IMG/VR virus record: IMGVR_UViG_3300048833_000186
Coordinates: 1-41,647 of that record
Origin: a virus
Reading direction: 5' to 3' (one strand)
Length of the DNA: 41,647 bases
Shown here in pieces: positions 13,665 to 21,863 of this stretch; position 1 is the stretch's first letter, and each line of letters starts with the position of its first letter. The notes beneath the pieces were generated by a model. It worked only from the letters and a program-made list of their open reading frames with translations, was not told the origin of the DNA and made no database searches. The position numbers and the translations under genes were made by a program.

Positions 13665-14110
13665 ACATTGACGACGCCGCCCATGCCGTGGTGCACGACT
13701 ACCCCGGCGGCAGCCCTTCGTTGGCGCCGCGCATGGGTATGTCCGCTGCCATGTTGCGCAACAAGGTCAACCCGAACAACACCACGCACCACCTGACGCT
13801 GAAGGAAGCGCAGCGCTTGACCCAGATCACCGGTGATGCGCGTGTACTGCAGGCCTTTGCGGGTGAGTGCGATCGCGTAGTGATGGATCCGCGCACGCAC
13901 GATGACGACGCGGCCAGTGACATGGCGGTGTTGGAGATGATGGCCGCACTGTGGTCCAAGCAAGGCGACTTGGGCACCACCATCCACCAGGCATTAGCCG
14001 ATGGGGCGCTGAGTCAGCAAGAGTTTGATCGCATCAAGCAAGCAGCACTCAGCATGGACGGCAGGGTGGCAGCGCTGCTGCGGCGCTTCGAAGGCATGGT
14101 GGAGCGTTGA
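13661..14110 (+). CDS. CII-like phage regulatory protein
   Basis: The product is 149 residues from a GTG start that overlaps the previous stop (GTGA). The N-terminal part (AAHAVVHDYPGGSPSLAPRMGMSAAMLRNKVNP, then LTLKEAQRLTQITGD) matches the phage regulatory CII family seen in P2-like and Xanthomonas-group prophages. It should be an HTH transcription regulator influencing the lysis/lysogeny decision. The C-terminal half is helical and may oligomerise. Confidence 0.85.
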   Translation: MNIDDAAHAVVHDYPGGSPSLAPRMGMSAAMLRNKVNPNNTTHHLTLKEAQRLTQITGDARVLQAFAGECDRVVMDPRTHDDDAASDMAVLEMMAALWSKQGDLGTTIHQALADGALSQQEFDRIKQAALSMDGRVAALLRRFEGMVER

Positions 14111-14115
14111 TCGCC

Positions 14116-14331
14116 ATGGCCAAGGGGAGGCCAGCACACTGGAACCGCAGCGTCATCGCACACCCGAACGTGCATGCCAACGCTGGACTGGTGCGCGCTA
14201 TGAGCGAGCTATATAGCGACGCGCCCGGCTTCACAACCAGTGATGCACTGGCAGAGCGTGAGCGCTTGCGTATTGAGGACGACGCCAAGGCCGCGTGCCA
14301 AGGCGTGCTGATGCTTGAGGTCAAGGCATGA
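14116..14331 (+). CDS. hypothetical early protein
   Basis: The product is 71 residues starting MAKGRPAHWNRSVIAHPNVH. The ATG at 14116 was preferred over a TTG at 14107. The N terminus is basic and the C terminus helical and acidic. It overlaps the next gene by four bases. No family is recognised. Confidence 0.55.
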   Translation: MAKGRPAHWNRSVIAHPNVHANAGLVRAMSELYSDAPGFTTSDALAERERLRIEDDAKAACQGVLMLEVKA

Positions 14332-14516
14332 CCCGCCCCCTTCCCCCCATGGGTATTGAAAGCCGCGCTATCGGCCAACTGAAATTCAGTGCGTCGATGG
14401 AGTGCGCGAAGTGTTCAGGCCGTTCAGGTTCCGGGCTTGGGTCCTCCCTGGGCATCCCCCACGCGGGTAATGGGACGCGCAATAGCTGTGTAGTCAGTGG
14501 GGTCAATAGTTACTGA
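14328..14516 (+). CDS. small hypothetical protein
   Basis: The product is 62 residues. The ATG overlaps the previous stop (ATGA) and the stop lies one base before the replication gene's ATG. It contains one CxxC (ECAKCSG) and is rich in Gly and Ser. Coupling is the main support; a non-coding spacer is possible. Confidence 0.4.
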   Translation: MTRPLPPMGIESRAIGQLKFSASMECAKCSGRSGSGLGSSLGIPHAGNGTRNSCVVSGVNSY

Positions 14517-14517
14517 A

Positions 14518-16887
14518 ATGGGGGCGAGTAACTACGACGACGTGCTTGGTCAGCTGCTCGATGCTGGGCTGATCATTCCTCCAGGCGATGGCCTGCGCAT
14601 CAACAGCCACAAGCCTGTGCGCGTTTTCACGCAGGACGGCGGGCGTGAAAAGCGCGGCTGGTACCTGCTCAAGGAATGGTCCCCCAGCGCCGATCGCCTT
14701 TTGATTGTTGGCGCCTATGGTGTGTGGCGCGGCAATGACCAGAACGGTCAGAAAGTCGCGCTTCCCAAAGACGACACCGGCAGAGTGACCGCCGAGCAAC
14801 GCGACGCGATGAAGCGCGTGTGGGCCGACGCTGCCAAAGCCGCAGAGCTGCAGCGAAAGAAGGAAGCCCAGGCTGCCGCCGATGTCGCATCGAAGGCTTG
14901 GTCGCGCTTGCTGCCCGATGGCGACTCACCTTACCTGCGCGCCAAGTCGGTGCTCGGCTATGGTCTGAAGTTCACCAAGCACCACACCGCTGTGCTACCG
15001 CTGACCGATACCGGCGGCCGAATTCATGGCCTCCAGTTCCTGCGCACCCCAGCCCAGGCGAAAGAGGGCAAGCGGCCTGTCAAGGAATTCTGGCCAGCAG
15101 GTGTCGCGAAGAAGGGCCACTTCCATTTGCTTGGCCACCAGCCGCACTGGATTGTGTTGGTAGCCGAGGGCTATGCCACGGCCGCATCACTTCACGCCGC
15201 CACCGGCTATCCAGTCGTGTGCGCCTTCGATGCCGGCAACCTGAAGCCGGTCGCCGAAGCACTACGCACCAGGTACAAGCAGGCGAAGATCCTGATCTGT
15301 GCCGACGACGACTGTTTCACTGAGGGCAACCCCGGCGTCGCATCGGCTAGCGCCGCGGCAATGGCGGTAGCCGGTGAGTGGGTCAAACCTGTTTTTGCTG
15401 ACGAGGCGGGCAGGCACGCCAAGCATGAAGCCAACGGCACGAAGCTGACGGACTTCAACGACCTGCACGCGGCCGAAGGGCTAGGTGCGGTCGGTGCGGT
15501 GGTGACTGCCCGCCTCCTGGAGTTGCGCTGGGGACCCCCAGCTTTACGCGCCGTTTCCTCCTCCAAACCCGGGGACCGGGGCGGCAAGCTGCGGCCTATG
15601 CAGTACGTCGACGATCTGCTGCAGCGTTACGCCCTGGTGTATGCCGGCAACGGCGCGGCATTCGATCATCAGGAGCATTTGCTTCTTCCTCTGACCGATG
15701 TTCGCAACGCATGCGTGCGGCCCGATCTCTACAAGGCGTGGGCTGAGCATTCAGACCGCCAGATAGTCAGGCAAGCAGAGGTCGGATTCGACCCCGCCGA
15801 AGAAGATGAGGCCGTCACGTGCAACCTGTGGGGTGGCTGGCCATCGGAGCCTGAGAGCGGCAAGTGCGAACTTATCCTGGACCTGCTGCAGTACATGTGC
15901 AGCGGCGAGCGCAATAGCCGTGAGCTGTACGAATGGATTCTGAAGTGGTGTGCGTACCCAATCCAGAACCCGGGCGCCAAGATGAAATCCACGGTCGTGG
16001 TGCACGGCGGGCAAGGTCTCGGCAAGAACCTGTTCTTCGAAGGAATCATGGGTATCTACGGCCAGTACGGCCGAATACTCGATCAGGACGCCCTGGTCGA
16101 TAAGCACAACGACTGGGCTAGCCGGAAACTGTTCTTGATCGCGGACGAGGTCGTCGCATCGGCGCATCGGTTCGAACACAAGAACAAGCTCAAGACGCTG
16201 ATCACCGGCACGCAGATCCGCATCAATCCGAAGCACATTGCGGCCTACGATGAGGCCAACCACTGCAACCTGGTGTTCCTGTCCAATGAATCGATGCCAG
16301 TGGTGCTCGAGGAAGACGATCGGCGCCACTGCGTGCTGTGGATGGCAGACCCCAAGGATGAGGAGTACTACAAGGCGGTCGCGGCGCAAATGAAGGGCGG
16401 CGGCATCGCCGCCTTGCACCACTTCCTACTGCATCTGGATCTGGGTGACTTCAATCCGCACACCAAGCCGCCGTCCTCGGACGCGAAGCGCGAGCTGATC
16501 GACCTGGCACAGGACAGCCCCATCGATTTCCTGACGGCGCTGCTCGAGGACGACCTGCCGCCGTTGCGGGCACAGCCTGGCCTGGTGCTCGACTGGTTCA
16601 AGGTCTATCAGCGGTGGTGTGCAAACGTCGGCATCAAGCCAGCTTCGCTGAAGCGGTTCTCGGACACGCTCAAGCGACGACGGAAGCTGGTCAGCACACG
16701 CAAGGGCTACCTGCGCGGCCAGAGCATCACCAACCCTGCCGCGGTGTACCTGTTCGGCAAGCATGCGCCCGAGGGGGCGGTCGAGTCCCACTGGCTGGGC
16801 GATGAGATCCAGGCGATGCGCCATTCCATGCAGGACTACCTGGGCGGGAATCACTCGGGCGACGACGGTTATGGGGGTATTCCATGA
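14518..16887 (+). CDS. replication protein: Toprim primase-like plus D5/DUF5906-like helicase
   Basis: This 789-residue protein probably primes and unwinds phage DNA. The N-terminal part includes a Toprim-like domain: WIVLVAEGYATAASLHAATG (acidic motif, about 216-235) and ILICADDD (about 262-269). A C-terminal SF3-like ATPase follows, with Walker A HGGQGLGKNLFF (about 498), Walker B KLFLIADEVV (about 540) and VFLSNESMPVVLEEDDRR. Such fused proteins replace separate primase and helicase genes in many prophages. The ATG at 14518 was chosen because it follows the upstream stop; ATGs further upstream would overlap that gene. Confidence 0.88.
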   Translation: MGASNYDDVLGQLLDAGLIIPPGDGLRINSHKPVRVFTQDGGREKRGWYLLKEWSPSADRLLIVGAYGVWRGNDQNGQKVALPKDDTGRVTAEQRDAMKRVWADAAKAAELQRKKEAQAAADVASKAWSRLLPDGDSPYLRAKSVLGYGLKFTKHHTAVLPLTDTGGRIHGLQFLRTPAQAKEGKRPVKEFWPAGVAKKGHFHLLGHQPHWIVLVAEGYATAASLHAATGYPVVCAFDAGNLKPVAEALRTRYKQAKILICADDDCFTEGNPGVASASAAAMAVAGEWVKPVFADEAGRHAKHEANGTKLTDFNDLHAAEGLGAVGAVVTARLLELRWGPPALRAVSSSKPGDRGGKLRPMQYVDDLLQRYALVYAGNGAAFDHQEHLLLPLTDVRNACVRPDLYKAWAEHSDRQIVRQAEVGFDPAEEDEAVTCNLWGGWPSEPESGKCELILDLLQYMCSGERNSRELYEWILKWCAYPIQNPGAKMKSTVVVHGGQGLGKNLFFEGIMGIYGQYGRILDQDALVDKHNDWASRKLFLIADEVVASAHRFEHKNKLKTLITGTQIRINPKHIAAYDEANHCNLVFLSNESMPVVLEEDDRRHCVLWMADPKDEEYYKAVAAQMKGGGIAALHHFLLHLDLGDFNPHTKPPSSDAKRELIDLAQDSPIDFLTALLEDDLPPLRAQPGLVLDWFKVYQRWCANVGIKPASLKRFSDTLKRRRKLVSTRKGYLRGQSITNPAAVYLFGKHAPEGAVESHWLGDEIQAMRHSMQDYLGGNHSGDDGYGGIP

Positions 16888-17229
16888 TCAAGTTTGCGGC
16901 ATCGCTGGAGTTTGCGGTCTGTCTTGCGGCTTTGTTTGCGGGGTTAAAGCCCGCCGTTGTTAGCTCTCTGCGGCATTGCGGGGTTATCGTGCGCCCGCGT
17001 ACGAGAGACACGTTCAGCGCCTCCGTGCAGGCGTGCGTGCGTACATGCGCCCGCGTAGGCGCAACCCCGCAGACCCCGCAATGCCGCAGACAGCTAGGCG
17101 TGGCGCGGGTCTCCACATTCCGCACCCCGCAGACGACCCCGCAGACATGCCCGCAAGGGGCGAATTCGCACGCGTGCGCGTCTCTCTCTCGTTTCAAACC
17201 TTGGAAAAAAATGGGAAGGAAGCTGTCAC
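16888..17229. repeat. non-coding repeat-rich region before terminase; candidate cos site or origin
   Basis: No convincing gene lies in these 342 bases. They hold TTTGCGG or near copies at 16893, 16911, 16923, 16935 and 16975, and three exact CCCCGCAGAC copies at 17065, 17125 and 17137. A 12-base direct repeat TGCGCCCGCGTA occurs at 16990 and 17046. A 17-bp perfect inverted repeat sits at 16968-16984 and 17073-17089. In lambda-type phages cos sits just before the small terminase gene, exactly here. Iteron-like repeats next to a replication gene also fit an origin. Which one it is cannot be settled by eye. Confidence 0.65.
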
Positions 17230-17838
17230 ATGGATGAGGCAGGCACGCTCGGGCTGCGCGAGTTCGCCGACCACATGGGCGTCAAGCCTGGTTACGTCAC
17301 TGCGCTGAAGCAGGCTGGGCGCCTGGTGCTTACCGACGACGGCAAGCGCGTGCGGGTCGGTGATTCGATGCGCCTCATCGCGGACACGCGTGACCCCTCC
17401 AAAACCGGCGTACGTGGGCGACACGCCGCCAAGCGTGCCGCTGCCGCCCCGGTGGCCGGCGCGTCGGGTGAGGCGGCCCTTCCTGGGGCTGACAGTGGCG
17501 ACGATGCGGATGCGCCGATCATCCTCCCCGCCGATCCCCACGCCTCGCGCCGCGCCAAGGCGTTGGCGGACAAGGAGGAGGCACTGGCGCGCAAGGCCCT
17601 GCGTGAAGAGATGGTTGAGCTTGGCCAGCTCCTGCAGGCGGACGAGGTGCGGGCTTTCGTAGCGGATGCCGTCACCCAGCTCCGCGTTCGCCTGGAGCTG
17701 CTGGCGCCGACGCTGGCGCCGCAGCTGGCAGCCACGGCCGATGAGGACCAGGTGCGCGTCCTGCTGCGCGACGCCATCGAGTTGTCGCTGGATGATCTGG
17801 CTCGCAAGTTCGGCGAGATCGCGAAGGTGCAAGCGTGA
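17230..17838 (+). CDS. terminase small subunit (gpNu1-like)
   Basis: This 202-residue protein has an N-terminal winged-helix-like domain (LGLREFADHMGVKPGYVTALKQAGRLVLTDDGKRVRV), as in gpNu1, which binds cos DNA. The C-terminal helical part (DPHASRRAKALADKEEALARKALREE onward) probably contacts the large subunit. The linker is Ala-rich. It overlaps the large subunit by four bases (GTGA). Its place before gpA, gpW and portal follows the lambda order. Confidence 0.85.
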   Translation: MDEAGTLGLREFADHMGVKPGYVTALKQAGRLVLTDDGKRVRVGDSMRLIADTRDPSKTGVRGRHAAKRAAAAPVAGASGEAALPGADSGDDADAPIILPADPHASRRAKALADKEEALARKALREEMVELGQLLQADEVRAFVADAVTQLRVRLELLAPTLAPQLAATADEDQVRVLLRDAIELSLDDLARKFGEIAKVQA

Positions 17839-19778
17839 ACGCCCACGCTTCCGCCCGCACTGAGGTTGCGCGATCCATTGCGCGGGCCATTGCGCCACGC
17901 AAGCCGATGCGCGTGAGCGAGTGGGCAGCGCGGCGACGCAAGCTGTCCAGCAAGGGCAGCTCCATCCCTGGTGACTGGGACAACAGCCGCAACCCATTGC
18001 TTGTCGAGATCATGGATTGCTTCAGTGCCCGTAGTCCTGTGCATGACGTGGTGGGCATGCTGCCGATCCAGTTCGGCAAGTCCGAGGTTGAAGCCAACAT
18101 CCTTGGCTACTCGATGGAAGAAAACCCGGGCCCGATCATGGTCGTGCTTCCGGGCGAAGTATCTGCCGGCAAGTGGATCGACCAGAAGCTCAACCCGCTG
18201 ATCGAAGAGACTCCTGCGCTGCAGCGCGTGCTCACCAGCGTAGGCAGCCGCGAATCTTCCAACCGGCGTTCGTTCAAGGATTTCCAGGGTGGCCAGCTGT
18301 ACATCGAACACGCGGGCAATCCGGTGCGGCTGAAAGGCACGTCCGCCATGCTGGTGTTGGTCGATGAATTTTCCAGTTTCGCCTCTGAGCTCAAGAGTGG
18401 TGATGATCCGGATGAGCTGCTCAATGGCCGTAGCTCGGCTTTCCCCTCAACCTACAAGCGGCTGAAGGTCGGCACGCCGGAAATTGCAGGTCGTTGCCGG
18501 GTGTCGGCGCTGTACGCGCTGTCCGATCGCCGGCGCTGGTATTTCCCATGCCCCGATTGCCAGCACGAGCAACCGTTCGAGTGGAGCGGGCTGCATTGGA
18601 ATCCCGAGGCAACGCACTGCTGGTACGCCTGCCGTGATTGCGGCGTCGTCATCGAGGAGTACCAGAAGACCCGCTTGATCGCGTCGGGCCAATGGGTCCC
18701 GGAAAACCCGGAATCGAAGATCCGCGGCTATCACGCCAATGCCCTCTACTACCCGATGGGCTTGGGCCCGCGCTGGTTGGACCTGGTGCATATGTGGCAG
18801 GCGGCCCAGGGTGACCCTGCGAAGCTCAAGACCTTCATCAACGATCGTCTGGCTGAGCCGTGGGAAGACCCGGCGATGCGTGCCGTCAAGTTCAACATCA
18901 TTGCAGACCGCGCCGAGCCATTGCCATTGAGGCCGGTGCCCCATTGGGTGCTTGCCGCCACCGCAGGTGTGGACACGCAGGACAATCGCTTGGCTGTGCA
19001 AATCCTTGGCTGGGGTCGAGGCATGGCCTGCTGGCCTATCGACTATGTAGAGCTGCCGGGCGATCCGAACGACGATGCAGTCTGGGCCGCATTGACTGAT
19101 CTGCTGAGCACGCCCATAGAGCACAGCAGTGGTGCATTGCTCCGTATTGATGGTAGCGCCCAGGACATGTTCGGCCATCGTACCGAGGCGGTGAAGTCCT
19201 ACGTGCGCAGCCAGCGCATTCGACGGCACATTGCGATCTTCGGCGCGACAGCCAACAACGCAGTCCCGCTCGGGAAAGGCAAGCTGCAGGAAATCAATTG
19301 GCGCGGCAACCTGGATAAGCGCGGTGTGCACGCGTATCCGGTAGGTACGGTGGCCATCAAGAACATGCTGTATTCGCTGCTGGGTTCGGATGCCGACAAA
19401 CAACCAGAGCAGCGGCGCGTACGCTTCAGCGACGAACTCGGCCGGGAATACTTCGGTGGTCTTACCTCGGAAACTTACAACCCAAAGAAGAATCGATACG
19501 AAAAGACACGTGGGGCTCCGCGTAACGAGCCATTAGACACATGGGTCTATGGATACGCTGCCGCCCTTCACCCTGAGCTGAGGCTCAATCGCTGGACCAA
19601 AGCGAACTGGGATGCCCGTGAAGCCCAGTTGCTTGCGAGCGTTGAAAAGCGAGCATTGGATTCCCGTGAAACATCTTCCACGACCGCATCGGTGAATCCG
19701 GCAAATGTGGATTCCCGTGAAACACAGCCTGTAAAACAGGCAGCTGCCGCTGCCCCTGCCTGGAAGCGCCGCTGGTGA
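17835..19778 (+). CDS. terminase large subunit (lambda gpA family)
   Basis: This 647-residue protein packages DNA as an ATPase and nuclease. The start is GTG at 17835. Family features include VRVSEWAARR-like N-terminal text, the Walker A-like MLPIQFGKSEVEAN (about 74-87), LVLVDEFSSF as Walker B, a zinc-finger-like pair CPDC ... CRDCG (about 240-275), and a C-terminal nuclease region with TAGVDTQDNRLAVQILGWG. Membership of the gpA family implies cos packaging. The C-terminal tail contains a short repeat, DSRETS/DSRETQ. Confidence 0.93.
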   Translation: MNAHASARTEVARSIARAIAPRKPMRVSEWAARRRKLSSKGSSIPGDWDNSRNPLLVEIMDCFSARSPVHDVVGMLPIQFGKSEVEANILGYSMEENPGPIMVVLPGEVSAGKWIDQKLNPLIEETPALQRVLTSVGSRESSNRRSFKDFQGGQLYIEHAGNPVRLKGTSAMLVLVDEFSSFASELKSGDDPDELLNGRSSAFPSTYKRLKVGTPEIAGRCRVSALYALSDRRRWYFPCPDCQHEQPFEWSGLHWNPEATHCWYACRDCGVVIEEYQKTRLIASGQWVPENPESKIRGYHANALYYPMGLGPRWLDLVHMWQAAQGDPAKLKTFINDRLAEPWEDPAMRAVKFNIIADRAEPLPLRPVPHWVLAATAGVDTQDNRLAVQILGWGRGMACWPIDYVELPGDPNDDAVWAALTDLLSTPIEHSSGALLRIDGSAQDMFGHRTEAVKSYVRSQRIRRHIAIFGATANNAVPLGKGKLQEINWRGNLDKRGVHAYPVGTVAIKNMLYSLLGSDADKQPEQRRVRFSDELGREYFGGLTSETYNPKKNRYEKTRGAPRNEPLDTWVYGYAAALHPELRLNRWTKANWDAREAQLLASVEKRALDSRETSSTTASVNPANVDSRETQPVKQAAAAAPAWKRRW

Positions 19779-20071
19779 GCCGCAATACGCTACGGCGCAA
19801 GGTGCGCATAGAAGAACTTACAGACGAGCTGACCGTGGGCGCTGCGCTGCGCCTGCGATGCGACAGCGATGACATTCATGACGTTGTGCGTGCCGTCGTG
19901 AGCTATTTGATGGAAGAGTACCCAGCCCAGGAGCTCTATATCCCGGCGACTGTGGTCTATCCCGTTGCCCAGCTTCGGGCCGAGATCCAGTCGGGCAAAT
20001 CAATTCGCTCGATCTGCAAGGAGCACCGCATAGACCGGCGGACGCTCTACCGGGTGGTGGGCGAGGGCTGA
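19775..20071 (+). CDS. Mor-like HTH protein inserted in the head module
   Basis: The product is 98 residues from a GTG overlapping the terminase stop. The C-terminal half (ELYIPATVVYPVAQLRAEIQ, then SIRSICKEHRIDRRTLYRVV) resembles the Mor/C-type activator HTH, in which YIP introduces the DNA-binding region. Mor activates middle transcription in phage Mu. Lambda-like phages lack such a gene between gpA and gpW, so this is an extra gene that could regulate late genes. A Hin-like or other small HTH is possible. Confidence 0.55.
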   Translation: MSRNTLRRKVRIEELTDELTVGAALRLRCDSDDIHDVVRAVVSYLMEEYPAQELYIPATVVYPVAQLRAEIQSGKSIRSICKEHRIDRRTLYRVVGEG

Positions 20072-20159
20072 GGGTGCGGGCGGTCTCCCCGAGAACTCCC
20101 GCACTGACCCTGAAACGATGTGCTCATGCGCATCGCCACCTCCCTCTGCTCTTCCTGAC

Positions 20160-20366
20160 ATGGCTTACACCCAAGCCGATCTGGACGCGCTCGACAGGGC
20201 CATCACCAGCAGCACGCTGGAGGTGCAGTACGCCGACCGTCGCGTCCGCTACCGGACCATGGACGAACTGCTCAGTGCTCGGCGTCACGTGGCCGAGCAA
20301 CTCTCAAGTGTGCAGGGCCGCACCAGTTTCCGACGCTACAACTTCACCACTGCCAGGGGCGACTAG
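20160..20366 (+). CDS. head-tail joining protein, gpW-like
   Basis: The product is 68 residues starting MAYTQADLDALDRAITSSTL. The sequence and length (lambda gpW is 68 residues) fit the gpW family: helix, YADRRVRYRTMDELLSARRHVAEQL, basic tail. It fills the connector after DNA packaging. The ATG at 20160 was preferred to an upstream frame beginning at 20118. The stop shares a base with the portal GTG (TAGTG). Confidence 0.82.
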   Translation: MAYTQADLDALDRAITSSTLEVQYADRRVRYRTMDELLSARRHVAEQLSSVQGRTSFRRYNFTTARGD

Positions 20367-21850
20367 TGGGATCGTCGCTCACATTCCTGGATCGCGTGAT
20401 CGGTTGGTGGAACCCTGATTCCGGGCTCCGCCGCAGCCGTGCACGCGCCCTGCTTGCTCGCGCCTATGAAGGCGCAATGCGCACCGATGGCTGGCGCCCG
20501 CGCCGCGCTGGTGCGAGCGCCAACGCCGATCACGCGGCCGATGGGCGAGAGCTGCGCATTCGCTCCCGTTCTCTTGTGCAGAACGTGCCGTATGTCGCCA
20601 GCGGTATCCAGGCATTGGTCAGCGCAACCATCGGCACCGGTATCGAGCCGCGATTCGATGGGGATGGCGCTGAAGTGCTGAATCCCTTGTGGGCAAGCTG
20701 GTCGAAAGTCGCGGACGCAGACGCAATCTTCGATATCTATGGCCTGCAGGCTGCTGCGTACCGCGCTATGGAGCAAGACGGTGAAGTGCTCGTGCGTCGT
20801 CGCACACGCCGTCCAGACGACAATCTGCCGGTTCCATTGCAAGTGCAGCTTCTGGAAATCGATTGGCTCGACAGTTCGAAGACCGGCAAGTCGTCGTCGG
20901 GTAACGACATTATCAGCGGCATCGAATACGACGCATTGGGTAAGCCGTCCGCATATTGGCTGTTTGATAGTCACCCCGGCGAGATCATGCGCCGGGGTAG
21001 TCGAGTTACCAGCGCTCCGGTGCCTGCCAAAGACATCATCCATCTGTTTGCACCCACTCGCCCTGGACAAGGGCGCGGCATCACCCGACTGGCATCCATC
21101 ATCGCCCGCGTGCGCGACGTGATGCTGTACGAAGACGCTGAGCTGCAGCGCAAGAATCTGGAAACTCGTCTTGGCTTGATCGTCTCTGGTGATGCAAGCG
21201 TGATGGAAGGTCCGGTCCAGTTCGGCACTCCGTCTGCCGCTGGGTCTGATGGCGGTTCCAGTTATGGCGACATTGGCCAGCTGCCAAGCGGCGGCATTTC
21301 CGAGGTGCGCCCTGGCGTCACCCTGACGGCAGTCGAGCCAAAGCCTGCGGGTGGCTACGTGGAATACATGAAGTTCGGGCTGCACTTGATTGCGGCCGGC
21401 CTTGGTGTCCCGTACGAAGCGATGACGGGCGACATGGTGGAGGTGAATTTCTCCAGTGCCCGCATTCGTCAGATCGATTTCCGCCGCGATACAGAGCAGC
21501 GCCAATGGCTGGTCGTGATTCCGCGCCTGTGTGATCGCGTCTGCGACTGGTTCGTAGAGTCAGCCGTTCTTGCCGGAAAAGTGCAGAGAAACGGCAAGCG
21601 CACCGTTGATCACAGCACGCCTCGCTGGGACTACGTCAATCCAGCCCAAGACGTGAAAGCTGATGTGACTGCAATCAGCAACGCCCTGCTCAGCCCATCC
21701 GAAGCATTGCGGCGTCGCGGCTACAAGCCTGAGCAGGTGTTTGCCGAGATGGGCCGTGACTTCAAGGCAATGCAATCGAGTGGTGCGCTGGACCTGATGA
21801 GCTTCCTGCAAGCGAAGAGCACCGCACCAGCCGATACCGCCAAAACCTAA
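20366..21850 (+). CDS. portal protein (lambda gpB family)
   Basis: This 494-residue protein starts with GTG. Lambda-family portal text is visible: YEGAMRTDGWRPRR, RELRIRSRSLVQNVPYVASGIQALV, GEVLVRRRTR, HLFAPTRPGQGRGITRLASII, and GVPYEAMTGDMVEVNFSSAR near residue 350. It forms the dodecameric ring through which DNA enters the head. The gene is of normal length and in the usual place between gpW and protease. Confidence 0.93.
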   Translation: MGSSLTFLDRVIGWWNPDSGLRRSRARALLARAYEGAMRTDGWRPRRAGASANADHAADGRELRIRSRSLVQNVPYVASGIQALVSATIGTGIEPRFDGDGAEVLNPLWASWSKVADADAIFDIYGLQAAAYRAMEQDGEVLVRRRTRRPDDNLPVPLQVQLLEIDWLDSSKTGKSSSGNDIISGIEYDALGKPSAYWLFDSHPGEIMRRGSRVTSAPVPAKDIIHLFAPTRPGQGRGITRLASIIARVRDVMLYEDAELQRKNLETRLGLIVSGDASVMEGPVQFGTPSAAGSDGGSSYGDIGQLPSGGISEVRPGVTLTAVEPKPAGGYVEYMKFGLHLIAAGLGVPYEAMTGDMVEVNFSSARIRQIDFRRDTEQRQWLVVIPRLCDRVCDWFVESAVLAGKVQRNGKRTVDHSTPRWDYVNPAQDVKADVTAISNALLSPSEALRRRGYKPEQVFAEMGRDFKAMQSSGALDLMSFLQAKSTAPADTAKT

Positions 21851-21863
21851 TCGAGGATTGACC

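Noticed and set aside
16884-17237. A 117-codon plus-strand frame overlapping the replication gene stop
   Set aside because: It runs through the TTTGCGG and CCCCGCAGAC repeat arrays; its composition (Cys, Thr, Arg runs) follows the repeats and no family is recognised. I treat the stretch as non-coding, with low certainty.
16976-17308. A 110-codon frame across the same repeats into the small terminase gene
   Set aside because: It overlaps the real terminase start in another frame and has a Pro/Arg/Asp repeat sequence produced by the DNA repeats.
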